From NCBI GenBank assembly GCA_012932295.1, contig JAAONU010000019.1, positions 23,259,908 through 23,323,907 on the forward strand: a stretch of DNA of 64,000 nt, written 5' to 3'. The position numbers and the translations under genes are program-made. This document shows positions 36,601 through 46,325 of this stretch, piece after piece (position 1 is the first letter of the stretch; the number at the start of each line of letters is the position of its first letter). Under the pieces are notes generated by a model. It had not been told where the DNA came from and did no database searches. It saw only the letters and a program-made list of their open reading frames with translations. The stretch comes from Cyclina sinensis (taxonomy: Eukaryota; Mollusca; Bivalvia; Venerida; Veneridae).

Positions 36601-38684
36601 ACCCCCGTTTTACTGCCTTTAACACTTAAAGGGATACACAGGCAAATGAGTGCCCAAAAAATTAAACTGATATCATTTGCTCAAATCACGTTCAATATGA
36701 AGAACTTTAAATACCAAGTATGTTTGTAGTGAAATGCGGGCTTGAACGTAAATATTTGAACGTTCTTTAACAAAAAGTAAAACATGAACGAAATCACCGA
36801 GTTATTTTCAAATAGGTCACGTGACAAAAACAACCAATCGTCGTTTCTCTTGGGTTGTTTTTGCTGTAGTCCACGTGACAGGTACTTAAACCGTCCAATC
36901 ATTCACTGCGAAATCTAAATTTTCTATCTAGACCCACGTGGGTCAAGTTAAGAAACCTCCCGGTTTTTCATTTAAAAAGAGGAAATCTTTGTAACTGGGA
37001 CAGATCATTGTATTTATTTCGATCACATTTATAGTATATTCATAGAAGCAATGAGAAAGAAAGCATAAAACCTTTGCCTGTATATCCCTTTAAGGCTAAA
37101 ATAAATTTATCGATCTGTTACTGATTAAATGATATTTTTTTATTGTACTGATAAATGGGACCATATACATTATGAAGACCGAAAGTCTCAATACGCCAGC
37201 AGGTTCGATTAACAATTGTGATGGAGGAAAAGAAAAAGAAAAAAGAGAAAAATAACTATGATGAAATAATGATGAAAAATTATAATAATAAACTTTTCAC
37301 ATTGTAAGAACCCAACAGGATTGATTTTTGTTTCAACACATAATAGACAATACACAGTTAGGCACTTAGATTTGTACCAGTGCTATATGGAAATACATGT
37401 AGAGTTTAGAGCTTATATACAAATATTGTAGGTTATTTACCAAAACAAGAAAGTAGAAAAGCCCTGAAAAAATAAATTTAGCAATACTTTACTGTATGTT
37501 TATAGTAAATAATTTTTATAATTCTCAAATGAATAAATGTATGGTAAATAAACTTAAATCTGCTTCATTGCTATAGTTCATTTGTGTGTTCAGACTAAAG
37601 CCAGTTTATGCCTTGAAACAAATGATAAAAGCCTGGCGTCTAACCAGATCATTTACCTGCCGAACAAGTCTAAACTGATAAATACATATTCGCCGTCTTG
37701 TACGCAATGGTCTTGTGCTGCTATCAGTATTTCTCTTACCCAATCCAAGCATCCACTGAGAACAAATACTTAAATAAGAGAAAATCCATTGATGAGAAAT
37801 GTTCACACTTAAGTTGAAAACGAAGTAATAAAAGAAAAGAAAACAATTCTGATTATCATTAAATCATATGTTTAATTTTTTAAAGTTTAAAGGTAACATT
37901 TAATTTTGATATACAGTTTTTGAAATGAAGTAAAAATCAGCAACATGTACACTGGTGGATAGTTTAAAAGGAAGTAACTCTTTTCAACAATTACATATAA
38001 AATACAATATAATGAAACCTTACTTTTGATTGATGTTTTAGTAAAAATACCCTCCATTTCAGTTTTATTAAACCCTAGATAAAAGAAAGATGCTGGATAA
38101 TTAAGTTCTATAGTCTTTTTCAAAGTTTCCGCTAAACGAATGTAGTCCGGACTGCCTTTCTCATTCCATGAATAATCTTCGTATAGTATGGCTAATTCAG
38201 TCCATTCATATGTCTTTGCAATTTCGACGAAAGCTTCTGCCGCACTCGAATATGATCCAAGGATACGGAACATTAGTTCGAGCTCCCCTCTGTTGTCAAA
38301 GTTTGTCTCAAAACCGCCGGCTGTTAAAAGCGGCGTGGTCTTCATTTTCTGTAAATGTGCCGTGGTAACAAGCGGTAGACGGCATACAGGTCCAAACAGC
38401 ACATCAATGTGGTCAACGAACCTAAATAGATCGTGACCAGCTTGTCGTGACGTCATTGAACATTTTGATTCCCTGAAATACGTTTCAATACTTGTGTCTG
38501 GTAGAATATTTGTTGCTAGTTTTTCCACTGCTATCTGTATTGCGGGTAGAACACGCTGTAGGCTCCATTGAAAGCTTGAATTTGTTGTAAGCATTACACC
38601 AAGCCTTATTGTAGCCGACAAATAAGACACATTAAGCACCAGTAACAGAAATATGCACACAATAAGATGTTTAGTTAAAGCCAT
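33650..38684 (-). CDS. Secreted natriuretic-peptide-receptor-like ligand-binding protein with C-terminal coiled coil
   Basis: Seven exons, in gene order: 38684-38024, 37768-37657, 36523-36337, 35832-35697, 35116-35025, 34165-34033, 33819-33650. All have GT donors and AG acceptors, phases agree, and the joined 1,491 bases give 496 residues and a TAG. A signal peptide (MALTKHLIVCIFLLLVLNVS) leads into an ANF-receptor ligand-binding domain of about 400 residues: CSMTSRQAGHDLF and GPVCRLP hold the conserved first cysteine pair, then ALGIFSLHQPSS, VGAFHDSVILYGLALNETL, VTGLVSIDSQGDREADYSLM, all in the order of natriuretic peptide receptors. Six N-glycosylation sequons are visible. After LTYFGRTKK comes an acidic segment (HGDDSDSLGDDSES), then a heptad-like helix (VESLIEDLQLSLNKISEALA) and an end ECICP. 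No transmembrane helix, kinase-like or cyclase domain follows, unlike membrane receptors of the family. I infer a secreted, probably oligomeric hormone-binding protein. Exons for a membrane form were sought downstream and not seen. Confidence 0.85.
36626..37093. repeat. MITE with TTAA borders in intron 2 of the receptor-like gene
   Basis: The left terminus AGGGATACACAGGCAAATG matches the reverse complement of the right terminus (AGGGATATACAGGCAAAGG). TTAA flanks both sides (36626-36629 and 37090-37093), as for piggyBac-type target sites, although the terminal bases are not the usual CCY. The interior has palindromic 'gtcacgtgac' and 'cccacgtggg' motifs. No transposase. Confidence 0.7.
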
Positions 38685-40781
38685 ATTGATCCTACGAACA
38701 GAACACGTGTCACTCTATTTTGGAAGGAAACTTAGTTTAAATGTACGTTTAAACCTCGAAACTCAATATTACAAAATGATAATATTCACTTTTAACCTAA
38801 TTTCGCAGGCATGTAGCCAGTTAATCAATAAAATGATGTTGAGGTTTGTAGTTGTGGTGCCAAATCATGTAATTAAAATCTGGAAAAAATCACCTATTAA
38901 CTGTTGTAGCTATGTACAAAGGCTTTAGTCATAAAACAGAACCTCATATCAGAGAGGTCGATTCTTTTTTCAACAGAAAGGAGGGTGCCAAACACGCACC
39001 AGACTTACTTATCTTACATGTTCAGTAAAATATCATCATGTGAAGATAGCTGAAAATAAAAGCAAAGAATAACCAAGAGGCAAAACAGAAGACTGTGTAT
39101 AGAGAAACACGTATAGTAGTGTACAGATAAGAAACATTATAATAGCTCGCAATGTGATACAGACAAACACGTAAATATAAGCTCATGTATTGACCACATC
39201 ACTGATGAAAAACAAAACAACATGTATCGGACAAAAACAAAATCTTGAGGCTCAAACTCATGTTGTAAAGTTAAATTCCATGCTCCTCTGGTATAGCAAA
39301 AGTGTAACTCTTTCAAAAAAAGCTGTTAAAGGCATTAAGCACAAGAAGTTGACAAAGTAAAGAAAACATATATGAGCGAACTGGCCTTACATTCGCCTAC
39401 TTACAGGATCATAAAGTAAAGAAACAATAAAACTATCAGTGTTGCAACTTACAATGTTAAGGAATTGATAGATAATTTAATTTAATTTTCTTGCATACAT
39501 CGATTCTTTTTGAATTGGAGAATTGTCAAAACTTTCCTTTTAATGCAGTTTAAATATATCCTGAAGCTGAAATATGTGACGAATTTATTGTCAATCCAAT
39601 TCCATCTGTCTATTGTTTGTATATTAAAGCACATTTAATTACCTTCAACATGTTTGTTTTAAACATTTTTGTCCATTAAAATACAATTTCGAAAAGTAAC
39701 GTGTTCTTTAACGATAATTCCTTCTTTTCTTCACGTGGAAATGTCTGCGTATTCCTTAAAACACTTTAATACTATTTGCCGAGCATATTTGTTTTTCCAA
39801 CAATTGTGGCATACATATCCTAAGCGAAAACTTGTAAATTATTTCAATTGAGACTTCCCAAAAGCTTTCTTTTTAGCTCAATATAGCACATCCTTTTTCT
39901 TTCTGTCTTTCTTTCTTTCTTTCTTTCTTTCTTAAATTCATTCTTTCTTTATTTTCAGTTCAATATAGCATATCCTTTTTCTTTCTTTCTTTCTCGTAAA
40001 GTTAGCTTGAGAAACTATTATTTGTTTAAGTACATTTTCATCGGTGATGTATGTGATCAGCCGTAATTAGCTGCAATGCAGATGTCTTTGCGTTATTTTC
40101 CTAATACCAGCGTTTGAAAAACTCATACCAGTTGTTTTATTTCAAAAATAGTAAATGCTTTCATTTATGTATACTGAGGTTTTGTATTTTTGCGCTTGAT
40201 TCCCACTTTGCCGCTTCCTAATCTATTGTCAATGTCTTGCTGAGTTGCTTATAGATCAAGATTCACTTAGTACAAGATAAAATTTTCTAAAATATTAAGT
40301 TTTAAGTGTTACAACTATTATAACGAACATCTGAAATTATATCAGATATTGGACATTCGCTCTGTTTTCAATATATATATTTTTTTACGTTTCGAGTGTC
40401 GCGTGACTACCCAGTTGACCGTTGCTAATATGCCTTTAGTCATCATAAAGTTAGGGAAACAATCGTGTTTTCTGCAGATTTGCAGATAGTTGTTTGAATA
40501 ACGGAAATGTTCTTTAAGAGAATAGTTGTTATACACAAGTACATCCTTTTAAGCCTTTAAACGTTTTCATATCAGTTCAGTTCTTACAGTGACAAAAATT
40601 TTACTATTTGAAATATTAAAAAATATTTTCCTAGCATTAAGGTAAGTGAGTCATCTTTTCTAAATCAAATCAGAATCGTGGAACTTTATTTTTCTTCTAA
40701 AAACGAAGATATTACCCATCACTTCTGATAGTGTATATCAACCAAAAGCATAAGATAATAACATTTTTCACTTAGAAAGGC
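38685..40781. other. Upstream flank of the receptor-like gene, no gene seen
   Basis: This AT-rich stretch should include the promoter and any 5' untranslated exon of the minus-strand receptor-like gene. 'cacgtg' lies 20 bases upstream of the ATG on the genomic map, but no confident TATA or initiator was assigned. It also holds the TTTC microsatellite below. Confidence 0.35.
39893..39995. repeat. (TTTC)n microsatellite, two blocks
   Basis: CTTT repeats at about 39897-39933 and 39976-39995, separated by a 'ttcaatatagca' stretch that itself also occurs just before the first block, so the pair may be one duplicated segment. Confidence 0.85.
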
Positions 40782-41000
40782 AAACGTTTTGTTGTCTGCA
40801 AAGTCCCTGGACATAAATGCCACAAAACTTCTGCTGACACATGGAAACTAACACCGACATGTATTGATTCGGGCATAGTGAAGGACATTACAAGACAATT
40901 TTGTTATTGGGGGAAATCAGCAACTCAAATAAATGTCATTCTGGTAATGAATTCCGGAAATGTAGACACAAATTGTATTAACCTAAGGACTTAATGACAC
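40782..41000 (+). repeat. Recurring repeat with coding-like appearance, intact copy
   Basis: One frame reads without stops from about 40782 to 40991 and includes CIDSGIVKDITRQFCYWGKS and INVILVMNSGNVDTNCI. The minus-strand copy at 51160-51325 encodes CIDSGIVKDITRRFCYWGKS in the same way. More diverged copies with stops lie at 29565 and 47560. I do not recognise the protein family. It could be a transposon-borne or multicopy pseudogene fragment. Confidence 0.6.
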
Positions 41001-41009
41001 TTGTATAAA

Positions 41010-41200
41010 TGTAAATGGCTTTTGCTTTGTTATATCTTGTGCCACATGTTTGTTTATATTTGTGGCTTTTACTTTGTTATCACTTGTGCCACATGTTTGT
41101 TTATATTTGTGGCGTTTACTTTGTTATCACTTGTGCCACATGTTTGTTTATATTTGTGGCGTTTACTTTGTTGTAACTTGGTCCACATGTTTGTAAAATG
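41010..41200. repeat. 47-bp tandem repeat, about four copies
   Basis: The landmark 'ccacatgtttg' recurs at about 41042, 41089, 41136 and 41183. The 73-codon open frame across it (41001-41222) is a by-product, because 47 is not a multiple of three and the reading phase rotates between units. Confidence 0.9.
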
Positions 41201-41219
41201 TAAGTTTACAAAGGTCTCT

Positions 41220-42470
41220 TGAACAAATACAGTCATACTCAATGAATAAGTAAGAGGAGTTGTAACTCTGTTTCTATATTCTTATCAGAACTCAGATATT
41301 GATACCATAATTACATTCTGTTTGCATTCCAGTGAAAGATTATTAGATATGTAGGTATACCCCTAAATAGAAATATGCTTATCTCTTTAGAAACATATGT
41401 TATTTTAGAAATAAAAATGATTTGGGACAGTTAAGCTGAATAAGATCTTTTCGACTTTATGACTAACTGTAATCTTTCTTGAAATGTCGTTTGTTTTTTT
41501 GACAGCCATTTGAATTACCTAGACAAATGCAGAGTTACATACTCAAACTTGCAGATGTAAAAAGCAATATTTTTCTAGAAGAAAAAAATCAATTTTACCT
41601 CCTTATTTTTAAGCCGGATATTACAAAATCTGAAAAGTTGAAATTTAAAGGGGTTCGTGGCATTGAACTGAAATGATGTATAGGTTATAATAACCTTAGA
41701 TAACAAATGTTTGAACATTGAATTCAAAATCGTAGATATAAAAATGCCGGTTTCATAAGAATCAGGTAAAAAGTATTGACCCTAATTAACTTTTTCACCA
41801 GGTTTAAAAATGAAAATTCTCAGTGAATCACTTTTCTTGAGAGAATTTTTTAATGTATACATAAAACGAGCTTCTCTGTTCTTCGGCTGCACAAAAATTG
41901 CAGCCAGACGCTTACTTGTCTCGACTATCAAAGCAAGTGTTCGGTTTACAACAGCAGACAATTAATCAGAAAAACAGAAGCAGAGATAATTGTTTAGAGC
42001 AGTCTTAACAGACTGAGATTATATATATATTGTTTCACATATACTTAAGCTCTAATTACATTTTCCTAAACAATGCATTGTTTGAAAATTAGTTTGATTT
42101 TATTTAGGTAGCCAGTGTTAACTTTTTAACAACAGTACTTTTTCTGCATCTATCTGTCTAACAGAAGCATGTTCATATTTCAAAAACCTGTACAAAGTCA
42201 TTTTGAAATTATCTTAATCTCTCTCACACACACACACACACAAAATAAAACTGAAAAACTTATTTTTGTATTTCGTTTTGAACAAAGAGGAGATTTTGTC
42301 TAATATGAAAAAAATGTTTATTTTATGATAACCCCTCGAATGAAAAATTCCTGCAAGCTTGTTTGTTTTGGAAACCTTCTGACACTTCAAAATGACTTAA
42401 CAGGTCTATGCATTTTTAAGTGAATCTCTTCTTGGTGGTGACTCTATGATTGAATTAATTTCACATCGGA
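41220..42470. other. Intergenic, no gene seen
   Basis: AT-rich with an (AC)n microsatellite at about 42226-42242. No supported exon or element ends. Confidence 0.4.
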
Positions 42471-42959
42471 CAGCTCTGTTGAACCGAAATTTTCACACAA
42501 ACGAATTCGTCACATGTGTGAAAAATTCGTACGAGTTCTTCACATACGTGTGAAAATTTCGTACGAAAATGGCCAAAAATGTGCTGTGAAAATTTCGAGG
42601 CCTATTTTCTAACCACCACTAGGTATCAACGAATTTTTCACATAATTATGTGACACATTCCTACGTCTTGCACACATGACTTTGTTATGAAGTTAAATCC
42701 TGAAAACTATAATTATTACTGTTAGCTCTTATGGATTTACATGATTTCTCAGCATTTGAAAATATCTCTAGCTCCTCGGTATCGTGCATTTTTGATGCAT
42801 AGAATCGCTCCTTTGCTCGGGAAAGCATAATTTAAACAAGATGCAACAATAAAGGACCTATAAGTCGTATTGCATTATATAGGAAGTCAGTATAGATATT
42901 TTCCTAGTTCAATCATAGGTAGATGCAATATAATTTTGTAAAATGAGAACTTGTAAGAA

Positions 42960-43230
42960 TGTAATCTTGACGTAATCTTAATTTTCGTCAAGCAAACGTC
43001 ACGCGACGAATCGCAATGTTGCGTGTTTTATCGTAAACTAACGATGTTGTATTGCAATTAAGCAATATCGTATCGCGTTATTACATGTCGTGCGCTGGGC
43101 GACGCACGGCAATGCGATACGACATTGCGACATTTTCCGAATTTCGTATCGGATTGTCATGCGCTGTATCGCCATGTTGCGATGTCTTATCGCACTTCCG
43201 CTGTCGCTAGTCGCATATATGGTATTTACG
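42960..43230. repeat. CpG-rich degenerate motif block
   Basis: Variants of TCGCAATGTTGCG and CGATACGACATTGCG recur on both strands ('gaatcgcaatgttgcgtg', 'gcaatgcgatacgacattgc', 'atcgccatgttgcgatg'). CpG is far more frequent than in the surrounding AT-rich DNA. Confidence 0.6.
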
Positions 43231-43297
43231 GAGAGATGTCGTTTTAGAATTTAGTAAGTGGTTGTATTTCAATATTACGGAACTAAACCGCAGTCGA

Positions 43298-43483
43298 TCA
43301 GTCTGACACCATTTGACAGACCGGACACATCAATTTGTAAGGATGACCTTCAAACATCGACATTTTCAAATAAATACCTCCGGCAGCGTTTCGGGCCATT
43401 AAATTTATGACGCTGTGTATACCCGGAGGCGGCCCTGCAGTGGGATCAAACCACAACATGTTGATGTAAATAACCACAGACAA
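43298..43483 (-). other. Unassigned 61-codon open frame inside the TIR element
   Basis: Reads MSVVIYINMLWFDPTAGPPP and later YLKMSMFEGHPYKLMCPVCQ. Composition is more protein-like and more GC-rich than the neighbourhood, and CPVC could be half of a zinc-binding knuckle, but no family is recognised. It may be a captured gene fragment or chance. Confidence 0.2.
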
Positions 43484-44027
43484 AATGTCAAATTAAAGGG
43501 ATGTAACGCATCTAGCAAACAGAGCCAGGCTCATGGTCCAAGGAGGACCAGAATAAATAACTACCCTGAAGTGGTGACGGGGAATGTCAAGCGACAACTC
43601 GATATCGCATCATTGTGATATTACACACGACATTCTCAAACGAAGTTATGAGTATTTCAAAACTTTTATGATATTCATATATCATTATTATATTTCCTGC
43701 CAATTATGTGATTAGTGTAATCTTATTGATAATGGGGGCAGAGCTTGTGAATCGAGCGAGCCTCTCCTTAAAATTAATTAGTTTCACTTAATATGTTCTA
43801 AATTACTTTGAATATATAGTGGGCAAAGCTTCGAATTCCCGCCAAAACTAATAAGTAAACAAATCTTAATGAATAAGTACACCAATTTTGACTACTTTCC
43901 ACTGATTCTGTTGGATGAAAATCAGGTTTTAGTCTAATGCAAAGGTTGACATTGTTTCAGCCGTTTGATGATCTTACCGGCTCTTTTTATATTGATATAT
44001 ACTATTCTAGGAGGTAAATTTCACGCA

Positions 44028-44149
44028 TTTGCAGTTAGAATGCTGAACATTCAGTGATGAAAATATTGTTATATTATGGACCAAGTAATTTGCAGTTAGA
44101 ATGTTGAACATTTTCTGATGAAAATATGTTATATTATGGACCAAGTACA
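44028..44149. repeat. ~60-bp tandem duplication
   Basis: Two successive copies of 'atttgcagttagaatg...gttatattatggaccaagta' with a few substitutions and a short indel. Confidence 0.85.
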
Positions 44150-44339
44150 TTTTTCCATATATCAATATTTGATATATCAGAATATTTGTTTGAAATTAAA
44201 AACGTTTCCTTTGGTAAAAATCGTTAAAAAGTTCACTTATTATTTTGTTTTAGTAAACATTGGACGAGGCGTTATAAAGATAACGCTCTGACTGGTTCCG
44301 TCTATTTGTGATTTGTAAAAATAACATGTCTTTTAATTA

Positions 44340-45470
44340 TCTGTGTTTCAAATTCATCTTTAGCTCGGCTGTTACGAAGAAAAAGTCGAGGTTTTGTCAT
44401 AGCCCCCTCGTTGTCGTCGTCTTTGTCGTGCAAATACTTTGACATTTTCCAATATCTCTGGTGTTATCCCATGTATCATTTTCAAACTTGGAACACTTCC
44501 TGAATTTGTTAGACAATTTACCTAACTCTATCATGGTTATTCTCTGAATTATGCCCCTTTTATCTTAGAACATTCTTTAAAAGGTACAATATAGAAGTTA
44601 AGATTTTTACGTGTAACGTGTACGTGTACGTGTAAAGATTTCAACACTAATTCAATAAGCGCTTAGCAACGCATCGTTGAACAATCCCGATATCTGCACG
44701 TCACAAGTTACGAAAGGTTTAAAATTTGCAATTTCACACGTAAAATAGCGATTTTGCTACTTGTTGAAAACCAATAACGTGTGGTTATAGCGAGAGTAAT
44801 TGCATCGTGGGAAAATGCTACAAGTACACGTACATGTTACACGTAAAAATCTTAACCTCTATATTATCTCTGCTATTACTCGATGCATTGCCTCAAAACT
44901 TGGAACACGCCTTAATGATAACAACATGCAATTGTTTGGAAAGTTACATACATAACTCCATCATGATTATTGAATTTTGCCCCTTTTTAGCTCTACTATT
45001 CTAAGAATATGAAGAGCTGTTACAGTCACCCGTGCGTCGGCACACGCGTCCGGTTAAAGTTTTGGGATGAAGTTATATCTCTGAAACTACTTAAGATATT
45101 CAATTAATGAAAGTCGCACATGGCTTCGGGTCCCATATCTTTTGGTTGGATTTTAACAGAATTATGCACCGTTATGTACTTAGAAAAAACCTTAACCTAG
45201 GTTAAAGTTTTTGGAATGAAGTCATATCTCTGAAACTATTGAAGAAATTCAATTGAAAGTTCACACATGGCTCCTTGGTCATTATGTTAGATTACTAATT
45301 AAGTCCCAAAACTTTTGGTTGGATTTTAACAGAATTATTCCCCTTAATGTTCTCAGTAAAATCTTTAACCTAGGTTTTAAAGTTTTTGGAATGAGGTCAT
45401 ATCTCTGAAACTGCTAAAGATTTTCATTTGAAAGTTCACACATGACTTCTATATTACAAAACATAAATAC
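44340..45470. repeat. Composite dispersed repeat of bivalve type
   Basis: 'tttagctcggctgttacgaa' at the left. To the right, three diverged units around 45050-45440 share 'taaagtttttggaatgaagt' and 'catatctctgaaac', 'ttttggttggattttaacag'. It resembles a common bivalve repeat from memory. It is interrupted by the MITE at 44590-44863. Confidence 0.55.
44590..44863. repeat. Nested MITE with ~40-bp terminal inverted repeats
   Basis: The left end 'tatagaagttaagattttta' followed by 'cgtgtaacgtgtacgtgtac' is matched by the reverse complement of 44822-44863. Both ends sit in 'aatata', consistent with a TA-type duplication. The element interrupts the composite repeat, whose sequence resumes on the other side. 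Confidence 0.7.
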
Positions 45471-45551
45471 ATGTAATTTATTACGATCACCAGTTCGTTG
45501 ACGTCAGCGTTGACTAACGTTAATGAAATAGTCAAATAACTTCGAAATGAT

Positions 45552-45895
45552 CAGGCAGCGCGCACTGCCGACGGTGGTGCTTGTACATTCTACTCTAGGC
45601 AGCGTGCACTGCCGCCGGTGATGCTCGTACATTCAACTCTAGGCGGCGTGCACTGTCGCCGTTGGTGCTCGTTCCTTCTACTCTTGGCAGCGTGCACTGC
45701 CGCAGGTGATGTTCGTACATTCTACTTTTGGCAGCGTGCACTGCCGCCGGTAGTGCTGTTACCTTTTACTCTAGACAGCGTGCACTGCCGCCGGTGGTGC
45801 TCTTACATTCTACTCTAGGCAGCGTGCAATGGCGCCGGCGCTCTTACCTTCTACTCTAGGCAGCGTGCACTGCCGCCGGTGGTACTCGACCTCGC
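45552..45895. repeat. 44-bp GC-rich minisatellite, eight units
   Basis: The landmark 'ggcagcgtgcactgccgccg' (variants) starts at 45554, 45598, 45642, 45686, 45730, 45774, 45818 and 45859: six spacings of 44 bases and one of 41. Each unit has the near-palindrome GCAGCGTGCACTGC. The open frames across it are not coding, because the period is not a multiple of three. Confidence 0.95.
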
Positions 45896-46325
45896 GTTAC
45901 TCCGATAACAAGGCACTCGTCATGACGCTATCGTATCTTCATTGTTTGGGCTATAAGAGGAATAACTTAGATTCATTACTAAATCAAATCATCCTGAAGA
46001 AATTCTCCTGATACGCAAAAAGGTCCTAGTGATTTTCATTGGGCGGGTGCGTGCGTGTGTTTGATAGATCCTCTGATATACGTACCTTTGTTAAAAAAAA
46101 TATGTGAATTTTCCGTTCGAAAATATTTTGTCAAATCATTTTTCTACTTTTTTTGTCATGTGAAAATTTCGTATCTGTTTTAGGGGGGTCTAAGGTTCCA
46201 TACGAAATTTTCACAAATATGTGAAATTTTCGTACGAAATTTTCACACGTATGTGAGGAATTCGTACGAATTTTTCACACGTGTGACGAATTCGTTTGTG
46301 TGAAAATTTCGGTTCAACACAGCTC

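Larger units (their letters stand above)
42477..46319. mobile_element. 3.84-kb non-autonomous transposon with 94-bp terminal inverted repeats
   Basis: The left end 42477-42570 begins TGTTGAACCGAAATTTTCAC and is matched, with few differences, by the reverse complement of 46226-46319. Immediately outside is CAGCTC on both sides (42471-42476 and 46320-46325), a perfect 6-bp target duplication. The terminal repeats are built from shorter palindromic motifs (acgtgtgaaaa, ttcgtacgaa). No transposase frame was found in ~3.6 kb of interior, which instead contains a CpG-rich motif block, a short unknown open frame, a composite repeat with a nested MITE, and a 44-bp minisatellite. The superfamily is unknown to me. 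Confidence 0.85.

Noticed and set aside
41001..41222. 73-codon cysteine/phenylalanine-rich frame resembling a membrane peptide
   Set aside because: It lies wholly on a 47-bp tandem repeat; the apparent hydrophobicity is T-richness.
45618..46011. Open frames with repeated VHCRRW
   Set aside because: Produced by the 44-bp minisatellite; the frame changes at every unit.
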